From contig JBDZVA010000002.1 in assembly GCA_040255465.1 (NCBI GenBank), positions 558,001 to 622,000 on the forward strand: a stretch of 64,000 nucleotides of DNA, given 5' to 3'. Positions 1-8,254 of this stretch are shown here, one piece after another. Below the pieces are notes generated by a model. It was not told where the DNA came from and made no database searches. It was given only the letters and a program-made list of their open reading frames with translations. Each line of letters opens with the position of its first letter. The first letter of the stretch is position 1. Source of the stretch: UBA5793 sp040255465. Lineage in GTDB: Bacteria; Planctomycetota; Phycisphaerae; Phycisphaerales; UBA5793. The translations under genes and the position numbers were made by a program.

Positions 1-240
1 GGACAGGCCATCCGAACCCAGGCGGGCCAGGTCAACGTGCAGTGTCCGGAATGCGGCTATTCATTCGTCGGCAAGATGGACTGCACCTGCCCCGAATGCG
101 GCCGGCAGTACACCGTCGACGAACTGATCGCCGCCCAGAACTACGACGCGCTGCGCCGCGACGCCGAGGACAAGACACCAACGGCAATCACCAGCAACGC
201 GTTGAAAGCGCCGCACCATCCAGCCCTGCCGGCGGACTGA
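1..240 (+). CDS. Zinc-ribbon protein, C-terminal part (5' end outside window)
   Basis: The reading frame is open from the first base and ends at TGA 238-240. It encodes two CPxCG-type knuckles (CPECGYSF and CPECGRQY) separated by about 12 residues, a typical four-cysteine zinc ribbon. A GTG at 37 could be a start, but no ribosome binding site is visible and the frame continues upstream, so a truncated longer protein is more likely. The polypeptide after the ribbon is short and polar with no recognisable domain. The function is unknown; zinc ribbons of this kind are common in small planctomycete proteins. Confidence 0.5.
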   Translation, partial: GQAIRTQAGQVNVQCPECGYSFVGKMDCTCPECGRQYTVDELIAAQNYDALRRDAEDKTPTAITSNALKAPHHPALPAD

Positions 241-269
241 TGGACGCATTCGATGGAAACCGGTTGAAA

Positions 270-340
270 GCGGGCGAAGGGACTCGAACCCTCAACATTC
301 AGCTTGGAAGGCTGACACTCTACCATTGAGTTACGCCCGC
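270..340 (-). tRNA. tRNA-Gly (anticodon UCC)
   Basis: The minus strand reads as a complete 71-nt cloverleaf. The acceptor stem GCGGGCG pairs with CGCCCGC at the other end. The anticodon stem TCAGC/GCTGA carries the loop CTTCCAA (anticodon TCC), and the T arm contains GGTTCGAGTCC. CCA is not encoded. Confidence 0.95.
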
Positions 341-415
341 AAGTGGCGGAGTATAGCCCGCCGTAGCGCTGATTTCGGAGCGTCTGCGGAGCTTCGCCAA
401 TCACAAAAAACCAAC

Positions 416-502
416 GGTGAGGGTGGGATTCGAACCCACGGTAAGAACGAGTCCTACGCCGGTTTTCAAGACCGGTCCCTTCAGCCGCTCGGGCACCTCA
501 CC
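416..502 (-). tRNA. tRNA-Ser (anticodon UGA)
   Basis: The minus strand gives an 87-nt class II tRNA. The acceptor stem GGTGAGG pairs with CCTCACC. The anticodon loop CTTGAAA (TGA) sits in an ACCGGT/ACCGGC stem, there is a long variable arm, and the T loop is GGTTCGAATCC. It lies 75 nt from tRNA-Gly in the same orientation. CCA is not encoded. Confidence 0.95.
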
Positions 503-550
503 TCGGGGGCAAACTCTACGCGCAGCGGTCGCGATCGTCTCCCAACGCCG

Positions 551-1651
551 CTATTCAGCCGGACGGGCGATTCGCGCAAACGACGGGCGCGACAGGCTGC
601 CAAGATACAGCATCCCATCGTGCTCCTCGACACTCGTGATCAGCGAAAACGAGGCGCCCGATGGATCGCGCAGCGTCGTGACGACGGTCCCATCAAGATC
701 GAGCCCGAGCACAAAGCCGTACTCCTTCGCTCTTGGCAGCATGAAATGCGGTAAGCGAAGCATCGCCCGCTTCAGCCACGGGTGCGGATGCACAAAATCG
801 AGCACCGGCGAGCGGGGCGACACGATCGCCACCCAGAATCGATCGACGCCGTTGCACGATACGCCATCCGGGAAACCCGGCAGGTTGTCAATGAAGATCT
901 CCGACTGCCCAGCCTTCGGCCCCGTCAGCCACACCCGGTGGATGCGATACCGCGCCGTCTCATTGACCAGCACGAACGATTCATCCGGCGCGACGGCCAC
1001 GCCGTTGGCAAAGTTGAGATCGCCCAGCAGCAAATCGATCGCGCCTGTCGAGGCGTCAAACCGCATCAGCCGCCCCGAGCCCCGTTGCTCAATGAAATCG
1101 GTCGTGTAATCGTCCAGGCCATACTTCGACGACGCGTCGGTGAAGTAGATCGTGCCGCTGCGTCCCACGTCGACATCATCGGTGAACATGAACGGCACAC
1201 CGTCGAACTGATTCGAAAGCAGGCCAACCTCGCCCGATGCGTCAACCCGCAGCAGGCCCTTGCGCGCATCAGCAACCACCAGAAATCCCATGCTGTCGAA
1301 GGCAAGTCCGAGCGGCCGCCCACCGGTCTTCGCAAACACTTCCGGATGGTGGCCGTCGTGATCGAACCGCATGATCCGACCGTCCAGCATCCCGGCATAG
1401 AGCCGACCCTGCGCATCGATTGCAACATCTTCAGGGCCATCGCTTGCACCAAGGCCAAGCAACTCGACGCTCGCAAGATCGTGATCAGCCGGGTTCACGC
1501 CGGCGAGTGGAGTCTGTGTGGGCGGCTGCCACGCTGCGGGGTCAGCATCGATCGGCCAGAAGAGCAGATACGCGAGCACCGCGGCAACGCCTGCCAGCAC
1601 GATCACGGCGTATTGGCGACGGTGCGGGCGCGGCGACGGCTGCTCAGTCAT
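551..1651 (-). CDS. Strictosidine synthase-like / SMP-30-type beta-propeller protein, membrane anchored
   Basis: The protein has 366 residues. A basic N-terminus is followed by one hydrophobic segment (about residues 15-33), so it is probably anchored with the rest outside the cytoplasm. The body is a six-bladed propeller of the strictosidine-synthase/APMAP/gluconolactonase superfamily. The clearest signature is the block FANGVAVAPDESFVLVNETA (about residues 215-234), followed by the family's GP-KAG-SEIFIDNLPGFPDG stretch. Relatives include lactonases and arylesterases, and most bacterial members have no assigned substrate. The gene follows the YugP-like gene with about 20 nt between them, so the two may be cotranscribed. 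Confidence 0.85.
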   Translation of the reverse strand: MTEQPSPRPHRRQYAVIVLAGVAAVLAYLLFWPIDADPAAWQPPTQTPLAGVNPADHDLASVELLGLGASDGPEDVAIDAQGRLYAGMLDGRIMRFDHDGHHPEVFAKTGGRPLGLAFDSMGFLVVADARKGLLRVDASGEVGLLSNQFDGVPFMFTDDVDVGRSGTIYFTDASSKYGLDDYTTDFIEQRGSGRLMRFDASTGAIDLLLGDLNFANGVAVAPDESFVLVNETARYRIHRVWLTGPKAGQSEIFIDNLPGFPDGVSCNGVDRFWVAIVSPRSPVLDFVHPHPWLKRAMLRLPHFMLPRAKEYGFVLGLDLDGTVVTTLRDPSGASFSLITSVEEHDGMLYLGSLSRPSFARIARPAE

Positions 1652-1671
1652 GCCCGCATACTAGCCGCAAT

Positions 1672-2358
1672 TCAGTTCCGCCGACCGCTCGCCAGCGAGA
1701 GGAAATAGGCCAGTTGAAGAATGGCCGTCAGCGTCGCCGCCACGTACGTCATCGCCGCGGCATTGAGCACCTTGGCGACCGAAGCATCCTCCGCCTGCGT
1801 TACCACACCGGCGGCGAGCAACTCAACGCGGGCCCGCCTGCTGGCATCAAACTCGACCGGAAGATTGATAAGTTGAAACACCACCGTCGCTGAAAAGAGC
1901 GCAATGCCGACCCACACCAGCCCTGTCAGGGCCAGGATGATTCCCGCGATGATGAGGATGCCCGAGAGACCGCTGCCCAGACTCGCCACCGGCACGATTG
2001 CATTGCGCATCCTGAGGGGCGCATAGTGCTGCGCATCCTGCAGCGCGTGTCCCGCCTCGTGGCAGGCGATGCCGACCGAGGCGATCGATCGTCCCGAGTA
2101 AACGTGCGGACTCAGACGCAGGACTTTCGTCCTCGGGTCATAGTGGTCGCTGAGCAAGCCCTGCGTCATCTGGATGCCAACGTCAAAGCACCCCGCATCA
2201 CGCAGCACGCGCTCCGCCGCCTGCGCGCCCGTCAGACCGCTGCTCACCGGCACGCGACTCATCTGCGCATAAGCGGACTTCACTCTCATCTGTGCCCACA
2301 GGGCCAGCAGCAAAGCAGGAGCAAGAAACAGCCAGTACATTGGATCGAATAGCAACAT
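1672..2358 (-). CDS. Zinc metallopeptidase, YugP family
   Basis: The protein has 228 residues and matches the YugP-type membrane metallopeptidase family throughout its length. It has an N-terminal membrane segment (about 7-22), the zinc motif HEAGH (His100, Glu101, His104) and two or three hydrophobic segments around residues 125-165, plus one near the C-terminus. The block LINLPVEFDASRRA is also characteristic of the family. The active site probably lies at the cytoplasmic membrane face. Family members are putative membrane-protein proteases without well-defined substrates. It is upstream of, and likely cotranscribed with, the strictosidine-synthase-like gene. Confidence 0.92.
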   Translation of the reverse strand: MLLFDPMYWLFLAPALLLALWAQMRVKSAYAQMSRVPVSSGLTGAQAAERVLRDAGCFDVGIQMTQGLLSDHYDPRTKVLRLSPHVYSGRSIASVGIACHEAGHALQDAQHYAPLRMRNAIVPVASLGSGLSGILIIAGIILALTGLVWVGIALFSATVVFQLINLPVEFDASRRARVELLAAGVVTQAEDASVAKVLNAAAMTYVAATLTAILQLAYFLSLASGRRN

Positions 2359-2540
2359 GGATCAGTCAACCTCTCAACAGGTCAGATACCGAGCGTACGC
2401 ACCCTTATTGGGAGTGCAAGGTGTGTACCTGCAGGAACTGATACTGCATAGGCGCTTCGGAGGTTCGCCAATCTGAACAAGAGAGAAGCGCGCGCCGGTT
2501 CTGCCAAAGTGGCAGTCCCATCCGCGACTCGTGGCGGAGA

Positions 2541-2750
2541 TCAATGTCCTTTCATCCCCGGCACATGCACCTCGCCGTTGTGATCGCCGGCATTCAGCCG
2601 TTCGCACAATTCCTCGGCGTGCCGACGATCGATGCACGCAATGACGACCTTGTTTCGCCCGGTGCGATCATTGAGCACGATGTAGTTCCCAGCTCTGGCA
2701 ATGGAGACGTGAAACGGCCCCGAGTTGTCCGGGATTCTGACGCGAGGCAT
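2541..2750 (-). CDS. Small conserved hypothetical protein
   Basis: The product is a 69-residue soluble protein with a compact layout: a strand-rich N-terminal half (about residues 11-40), then a short helix around AEELCERLNAG. No known catalytic motif is seen. It lies just downstream of the pyroglutamyl-peptidase-like gene (15 nt gap) on the same strand. The composition is protein-like rather than shadow-like, which is why it is kept. The function is unknown. Confidence 0.55.
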   Translation of the reverse strand: MPRVRIPDNSGPFHVSIARAGNYIVLNDRTGRNKVVIACIDRRHAEELCERLNAGDHNGEVHVPGMKGH

Positions 2751-2765
2751 TGAGATAACCCACTG

Positions 2766-4037
2766 CTAAGGCAGAAACTCCAATCGCACCGCGTTCGAAA
2801 TCCCCTTGCCCAGCGGCTGCGACGGGTCGTCGTAGATCGCCTGGAGGTAGAACGCGCGCGGTCCGTGTCCGCCGCGAATCGCCTCCGGTCGCAGGTACCG
2901 ACCGTTGTCATCAGTCATGACGCGTTTGACGATGGTGGGCGGCAGCGGGACGATCGTGCCGCCGAGATAGTGGCGAGGATGAAACTGCCTCGACCCGACA
3001 AACACCACCTGCGTGTTCGCCGGTGCGTCATAGAGCATCAGATCTGCCGTGCCGCCCGTCGCCAGTGCATCACCCGCCACGGCGAGTCTGGCATCGCCCG
3101 GCCCACCGTAGCCGATGTCTTCCTGCACCACCGTGGTGCCGACGACCGTGTCAACGCGCTCAATGACCTGTCGCAGCGTGATCTCCGCCGCTTGTCGCGC
3201 CGTCTCCCACGAAATCAGCGAGCCGACGTGCACATGCCCTCCCGCGATGCACCAGTCGGGACTGGCCGGCGAGGCATTAATCGCCTGGTACCACACGCCG
3301 TGGTACGCGATGAATTCCGAAAGGAATCCCCCACCATCGCCGCTGTAACAGACGAACGCGTTGAGACCGAGGTTCGCCTCGTTGACCGCGTTGACGATCT
3401 CCTTGACCGGCAGCATGGACAATCGGCGCGTGTTCGCGGGCACTGAATCATCAGGCGGCGCCGGGGTCGGCTGCAACGGCGCAAGGTAGTCGTTGATCCA
3501 GATCGAACGATTGTACTGGTTCATCTCCACTTCCCAGCTCAGGTTCGTCGAGCCGCGGCTGAAGGTGATGATCGCAATCGGCCGGACGTCGCCCACGATG
3601 CGCCAGAAGTCGAGCGAGGTATCCTGGTAGTCCACCTCAAGGTCGCCCGTGCCCTTGCCGCAGTTGTTGCAGTTGGGCGGCACGAACTCCGGAAAGTATG
3701 ACACCACGTCATACCCGCTGCCTTCCCAGTTGGACCCGATCCACCCTGCCGGATTCTGTTCCGGATTCGGGCTGAAGCGGCGCAGCGCCTCGTTCGAAGG
3801 CGGCCAGTACCCCGTCATCAGGATCACCGGCCGCTGCCCCTGCGGGTCAAAGCGCGGCGGCAGCGGACTGCCAGCCGGCACGCGCGGACGGTCGAGTTCG
3901 GGCCACGAAGGAACCACCCCCGCATCGGGACGAGCCTCGTGCGTACCCGGCTGGGCAAGCGCGGTCGTGGCGACTGCAAGCATGCCAACAACAAGCAAAA
4001 GCGACCGATGGTCTCGGCGGGTGGCGAAGCGGCTCAT
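2766..4037 (-). CDS. Secreted pyroglutamyl-peptidase-like protein with Ser at the catalytic Cys position
   Basis: The start at 4037 is chosen because AGGAG lies 8 nt upstream and a signal peptide begins there (basic start, hydrophobic core, ALAQ cleavage site near residue 29). The frame is open for 24 more codons upstream. The mature protein resembles peptidase C15: ILMTGYWPP (72-80) for the TGF(E/Q)PF loop, LSMLPVKEIVNAVNEANLG (206-224) for the TLP-K helix, CYSGDGGGFLSEFIAYH (230-246) for the catalytic S-x-AG-(Y/F)-x-CN segment, and GGHVHVG (266-272) for the histidine segment. Ser240 takes the place of the nucleophilic Cys. About 150 extra residues follow. Export and the Cys-to-Ser change are both unusual for the family, so activity is uncertain. 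Confidence 0.65.
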   Translation of the reverse strand: MSRFATRRDHRSLLLVVGMLAVATTALAQPGTHEARPDAGVVPSWPELDRPRVPAGSPLPPRFDPQGQRPVILMTGYWPPSNEALRRFSPNPEQNPAGWIGSNWEGSGYDVVSYFPEFVPPNCNNCGKGTGDLEVDYQDTSLDFWRIVGDVRPIAIITFSRGSTNLSWEVEMNQYNRSIWINDYLAPLQPTPAPPDDSVPANTRRLSMLPVKEIVNAVNEANLGLNAFVCYSGDGGGFLSEFIAYHGVWYQAINASPASPDWCIAGGHVHVGSLISWETARQAAEITLRQVIERVDTVVGTTVVQEDIGYGGPGDARLAVAGDALATGGTADLMLYDAPANTQVVFVGSRQFHPRHYLGGTIVPLPPTIVKRVMTDDNGRYLRPEAIRGGHGPRAFYLQAIYDDPSQPLGKGISNAVRLEFLP

Positions 4038-4145
4038 GAACACTCCTCTGGTTCCGTGGAATCGCAATACTGGCGGACAAACTGACGCCCTAGCATACCC
4101 GATTCTCATGCGATCCTGGCCACATTTTCGGCCAAGCGGGGATTA

Positions 4146-6479
4146 TTACCATTCATACTGAAACCGCGCCTGCTCGGGCGTATCGATGAACAGGCCATGC
4201 AGCGGGCTGTTTTGCGGATTCTCATTGCTCGGGCTGCCCGCCGTCTCGGTAGTGCCGTTGGTACGGTCCGCGGAGTAGAAGTCCTCCGAGCCGCCCGCAT
4301 CGAGGAAGAGCGACCAGCTGTAGCAGCCGGTGTCGGCAAAGTGATACTCATTGCCGCCCGACTGGCCTCGTGTCGCGCCGGCCGGCGCGATGTATCGATC
4401 AACTCCCTCGAGATCAATGAACCACGCGATCGCCTGCTGCGAAGCGCCGCCTTGCGCCAGCCCGTCCGCCTGATACGAGTCACTGCCGGATCGATCGAGC
4501 AGCAGCGTCGCGCTGATGTCCCACGACCCGCTTTGGCTCGCGGCTGTCATGGACCAGTACGAATCATCGCCCGCGTCGTCAGCAAGAATGCCCAGCGCCT
4601 GGTGCGCCGCCCACGCCTGTCCGTATCGATTGCCGTAGTACAGGTCATTGCCGCTCTTGTCGTGCAGGATGCCCAGGGCCCAGTAGTAGCCGCCACCCTG
4701 GCAGAACTCTCCGCCCTCGTAACGATCATCGCCGCCGAGATCGGAGATCACGCCGATCCCCCCCGTCTCGTAGAGCCTCACGCCAACACCAACGCCCTGA
4801 CTGAACCCGACGAAAACAGCCGGCGTGCCATAGGCCGACGGCGCGGGGCCGTTGACGCGGTACAAATCGCGCCCGTTCTGATCGATGATCGTGCCAAAGC
4901 CGCGCGGCCCGCCCACGGCTTCGCTCATCAGTTCAGCGATGTACGTGTCATTTTCGCCGCCGCAGTCGATGATCGCGCCCAGCCCGTAGAAGGCCGTACC
5001 GATCGACCAGTGCGTTCCGTGATACGTGTCGGCGCCGCCGCGATCCAGAATCACGCCCACACCCATGACGCCCACGCCACACGAGCGTGAAGCGCCATCA
5101 TACCTGTCGTTGCCGGCCTGATCGACGATGAGGCTGATGCCCATCACCGCGCTGGCGGGGCCGCTGGCACTGCCAAGGTACTGATCGTTCCCCGCAAGGT
5201 CGAGGATCACCTGCACGGCGGGGCGCTCATCCGTCGCGTAGCGGTATTCATCATCGCCGCCGGCGTCGATGACCGCCGCGATGCTCGTCATGTCATACGT
5301 GTTCGAGCCCGCGCCGCCGTACACGATCCACTCGTCATTGACGAGTTCGAAGGCGAGAATATCGCCCGTGACGAGTTGTCGCAGCGATGCCGGAACAACA
5401 ATGCCCGGCGCTTCAGCCGGCGCGTGGGAATTCGGGTGCATGAATCCGGACAGATCGCCGCCGGCCTGAAGCAGCGCGCTGAAATCGACTGAGAGACTGG
5501 CGCGCAGGCCCTCGATCAGTCGCTTGGCCTCCGGGTGGCCGTGGATGTAGAGATCTTCAGCGACGACGTCGGTGATGTCGACAAGCGTGCCGGGAAGGCC
5601 CGGTCTCAACTCCGGAGCGATGCGGCTGAACGCGGTCTCGAGATGCGCCTGCGAATGCTCGACGATCATGGTTGCGTCTTCGACCGCCCGCCGCGGGTCA
5701 GAGACATCAAGCGGCTCTGCGATGTCAGGTGCGGCACAGTCCAGGTTGGCGGCGGCAGCCGCGAAAAGGCGGGTGGGCTCGTCGGGAATCGCATCAAGTG
5801 GCCGAGTGATTGTGGACTGCAATTCAGCCAGCCGCGTTGGACGATGAAAGCCGTAACGCACCCGCGACAGCATGTTGGCGCCGTTGTTTGTCTCGACCGT
5901 GGTGCGGAAGTATTCGCGCAGTTTGTCGATCGGCTCAGCCAGGCGGTTCGCTTCGACCCGATCCCACACGAAACGCTCGAGCGCGGTGTGGTCAGCGGCC
6001 ATCGGCACAACCGCCTCGGGATCAAACGGCGGCGCATTAGCGGGCTGATGCGCCACGGGGCCGGACCATTCATCGCGCGAGGCAAGCACAAGGTCATACT
6101 CCCGCTCGTCGCTCGCCGAACCTGCAGTAGGCACAGCCGTCTCAGGATTGCTGCCCGTATGCCGCACCTTGAGCGACAGATGGTCACCCGGCTTCGCGCT
6201 GAGCATGAGCGCGTCAAACTCGTTGCGATCCATCTTCCGTCCATTGACAGAGAGAAGAATGTCGCCGCGATTCACTACGTCAGAAGTAAACCCGTGCCCA
6301 TTGAGTGGTCCCGGGAGGATCCAGCCGACGAGCAGTCCGCCGCTGGCTTCGTCATTGCGCACAAGCATGCCGTGGAATGGCTGTTCATGGAGCGGCCGCG
6401 AATCTGTCTGCGCCCACACCGGCGATGCGATCATCAACAGTGCAGCCAGCGTGCAAGATCTGCCATCAAGCCGTTTCAT
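4146..6479 (-). CDS. Secreted protein with PDZ-like domain and about twelve D-x-x-G-x-D-x-Y repeats
   Basis: The protein has 777 residues with a clear signal peptide (AALLMIASPVWAQ, cleavage near residue 24). A PDZ-like region (about 35-110) contains GLLVGWILPGP and GDILLSVNGRKM. A largely helical region follows (about 150-370). From about residue 385 to the end there are roughly twelve repeats of the form hhxD-xxG-x-D-x-Y, for example DAGGDDEYR, DLAGNDQYL and DQAGNDRYD, spaced about 25-35 residues apart. The repeats recall RTX-like or beta-solenoid proteins but do not match the exact nonapeptide. Calcium binding and surface location are inferred. The gene overlaps the end of the upstream methyltransferase gene by 14 nt. 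Confidence 0.75.
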   Translation of the reverse strand: MKRLDGRSCTLAALLMIASPVWAQTDSRPLHEQPFHGMLVRNDEASGGLLVGWILPGPLNGHGFTSDVVNRGDILLSVNGRKMDRNEFDALMLSAKPGDHLSLKVRHTGSNPETAVPTAGSASDEREYDLVLASRDEWSGPVAHQPANAPPFDPEAVVPMAADHTALERFVWDRVEANRLAEPIDKLREYFRTTVETNNGANMLSRVRYGFHRPTRLAELQSTITRPLDAIPDEPTRLFAAAAANLDCAAPDIAEPLDVSDPRRAVEDATMIVEHSQAHLETAFSRIAPELRPGLPGTLVDITDVVAEDLYIHGHPEAKRLIEGLRASLSVDFSALLQAGGDLSGFMHPNSHAPAEAPGIVVPASLRQLVTGDILAFELVNDEWIVYGGAGSNTYDMTSIAAVIDAGGDDEYRYATDERPAVQVILDLAGNDQYLGSASGPASAVMGISLIVDQAGNDRYDGASRSCGVGVMGVGVILDRGGADTYHGTHWSIGTAFYGLGAIIDCGGENDTYIAELMSEAVGGPRGFGTIIDQNGRDLYRVNGPAPSAYGTPAVFVGFSQGVGVGVRLYETGGIGVISDLGGDDRYEGGEFCQGGGYYWALGILHDKSGNDLYYGNRYGQAWAAHQALGILADDAGDDSYWSMTAASQSGSWDISATLLLDRSGSDSYQADGLAQGGASQQAIAWFIDLEGVDRYIAPAGATRGQSGGNEYHFADTGCYSWSLFLDAGGSEDFYSADRTNGTTETAGSPSNENPQNSPLHGLFIDTPEQARFQYEW

Positions 6480-7347
6480 GGATTTGCTCCTTCACACGAA
6501 TGACCGGCGGTCCGTCTTCGTTTCGAACGCTCGCGCCCGGGAACCGCCCCTGCATGATCTCGATCGCCGCGGGGTTGACGTCAACCAGGGTACAATCGCG
6601 CCTGTGCCGCTCCGCCGCTTCCCCGAATGACCCGCTGCCCGCAAAGAAATCAAGCAGTCGGTCACCTGGCCTGGAATGCACGCGCACGATTCGTTCCAGC
6701 AGGCCAACGGGTTTCTGCGTCGGATAGCCCGTACGTTCCCGACTGTTGGTGGGCACGATCGTGTGCCACCACACATCCGTGGGCGTCTTGCCTCGCGCCG
6801 CCTTCTCCGGCCCGACCAGACCCGGCGCCATGTACGGCACGCGATCGATCGCATCGTAGTTGAACGTGTATCGCTCCGGATCGCGAGCGTACCACAGGAT
6901 CGAATCATGCTTGGCCGGCCAGCGGCTCTTCGACCGGCCGCCGTAGTCATACGCCCAGATGATCTCGTTCATGAACGACGTGCGGCCGAAGATGGAGTCA
7001 AGCAGAACCTTGACGTAGTGCACCTCGCGCGCATCAAGATGGACGAACAGTGAACCATCATCCGCCAGGACGCGCCGGGCCTCAGCGAGACGCACCTGAA
7101 GGAACGCGAGATAGTCGTCAAAGGCGTCGCCGTAGCTCCGGCGTTGACCGCTCTGCGTTCGATAGCGCTTCCCGCCAAACCCGGTGCGGTCGCCCCCCTG
7201 TTCATCGCGCACCGCCCGAATAGGCGTATGCGTTCGCTCGACGCCGGTGTTGAATGGCGGATCGACGTAGATCAGATGGAACGCACCCGCGGCGCAGCCC
7301 TGAAGAAACGGCAGATTGTCGCTCTGGACGATCTCGATCATGCTCAA
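6466..7347 (-). CDS. Site-specific DNA methyltransferase, beta-class (DPPF)
   Basis: The protein has 293 residues. The catalytic motif DPPFNTG (from residue 29) comes before the AdoMet-binding motif LLDFFAGSGSFGEAA (near residue 245), the order of beta-class amino-methyltransferases. The family methylates N6-adenine or N4-cytosine; DPPF/DPPY favours adenine. The central part, including the block around IIWAYDYGGRSKSRW and YPTQKPVGLLERI, is usual for D12/N6_N4 methylases. No restriction endonuclease gene is seen nearby, so it looks like an orphan methylase. Its 3' end overlaps the secreted repeat protein by 14 nt, which suggests translational coupling. Confidence 0.92.
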   Translation of the reverse strand: MSMIEIVQSDNLPFLQGCAAGAFHLIYVDPPFNTGVERTHTPIRAVRDEQGGDRTGFGGKRYRTQSGQRRSYGDAFDDYLAFLQVRLAEARRVLADDGSLFVHLDAREVHYVKVLLDSIFGRTSFMNEIIWAYDYGGRSKSRWPAKHDSILWYARDPERYTFNYDAIDRVPYMAPGLVGPEKAARGKTPTDVWWHTIVPTNSRERTGYPTQKPVGLLERIVRVHSRPGDRLLDFFAGSGSFGEAAERHRRDCTLVDVNPAAIEIMQGRFPGASVRNEDGPPVIRVKEQIHETA

Positions 7348-7437
7348 GAGGACGGTATGGCGACGGGATCAGTCGGCACAGTAACCGGCTCGCAACAACT
7401 GTCCAACTCGCGACGAGCCCGCTATGCTGCCCCGACC

Positions 7438-7902
7438 ATGGCCCTCCAGCCCTACATCCGCCCCGAGTTGACTTTTCTCTTCGATGACGTCGAGTCTCGG
7501 GATGATCTCTTTAGCCGACTCGCGGCGTCGGTTGATTCCATGATTCCGGCCCTCCGCGGCGACGCCCTTGTTCAGCGATTGATCGCTCGCGAGAAGCAGA
7601 TGCCGACTTCGACCCCCGAGGGCGTTGCGTTCCCGCATGCTCTCTCGGCGGAAATCGACAAGACGCTCGTGGCCGTCGCCCTGCTCAAGCCCGGTGTCGA
7701 TTTCGGCGTCGCTCACCATCCGGTTTCTGATCTCGTCTTCTGCATGTTCGGCCCCACGAGCGATCCGTGGGATCACGTGCGGCTGCTGGCCCGGCTGGCG
7801 CGCATTGTCCGCTCCGAACCCGCCCGCAACCGTCTCCGCGCCTCGGATGACACAGCGCAACTCTACGAGAACCTTCTCGCAGAGGACCGTTCGCATGGAT
7901 GA
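7438..7902 (+). CDS. PTS EIIA-like (fructose/nitrogen type) domain protein
   Basis: The ATG at 7438 gives a 155-residue protein matching the fructose/mannitol/Ntr EIIA domain: TPEGVAFPHALS (about residues 59-70) carries the phosphorylatable His, followed by KTLVAVALLKPGVDFG. The frame continues upstream as noncanonical sequence, so this start is preferred. No EIIB, EIIC, HPr or EI gene is nearby, so the domain is likely regulatory, as EIIA-Ntr is for potassium transport in enterobacteria (established for those bacteria, not shown here). The stop overlaps the start of the PII-like gene, and two antiporter genes follow. Confidence 0.85.
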   Translation: MALQPYIRPELTFLFDDVESRDDLFSRLAASVDSMIPALRGDALVQRLIAREKQMPTSTPEGVAFPHALSAEIDKTLVAVALLKPGVDFGVAHHPVSDLVFCMFGPTSDPWDHVRLLARLARIVRSEPARNRLRASDDTAQLYENLLAEDRSHG

Positions 7903-8236
7903 AGACCCGAGGAACAAATCTCGATTGCTCATCATGATTGCGCGCAGCGAAGCCGCGCTCGATGAACTCGTCACCGGCATGCTCGATGTCGGCATCACCG
8001 GCGCCACCGTCGTCGAGTCCAAGGGGCTCGGCGCCATCCTGCGCCAGGACATGCCCATGTTCGCCGGCCTCGCCGCCCTGCTGCCCCAGCACACCGGCAG
8101 CCGCGTCGTGATCTCGCTGACCACTCTGGATGAAATCGCTGACCTTCGAAAATACGTGGATGACATGGAGCCGGAACAGCAGCCCATCGTCATCACCCTG
8201 CACGTGGATGAGATGTGGGGTCCAATTCGAGCCTGA
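7895..8236 (+). CDS. PII-like (GlnB/CutA-fold) signalling protein
   Basis: The ATG at 7895 overlaps the EIIA-like gene by 8 nt and gives 113 residues. The N-terminus (LLIMIARSEAALDELVTGML) and the segment GITGATVVESKGLGAIL resemble the first beta-alpha-beta unit of PII proteins (typically VSGMTVSEVKGFG). The C-terminal half has the second beta-alpha-beta pattern. The Tyr-containing T-loop sequence of true GlnB is absent, so it is better called PII-like. Such proteins sense adenine nucleotides or other small ligands and bind membrane transporters. The position directly before two antiporter genes fits this role. Confidence 0.75.
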   Translation: MDEDPRNKSRLLIMIARSEAALDELVTGMLDVGITGATVVESKGLGAILRQDMPMFAGLAALLPQHTGSRVVISLTTLDEIADLRKYVDDMEPEQQPIVITLHVDEMWGPIRA

Positions 8237-8254
8237 AGGCTGGGTGACTACGAC

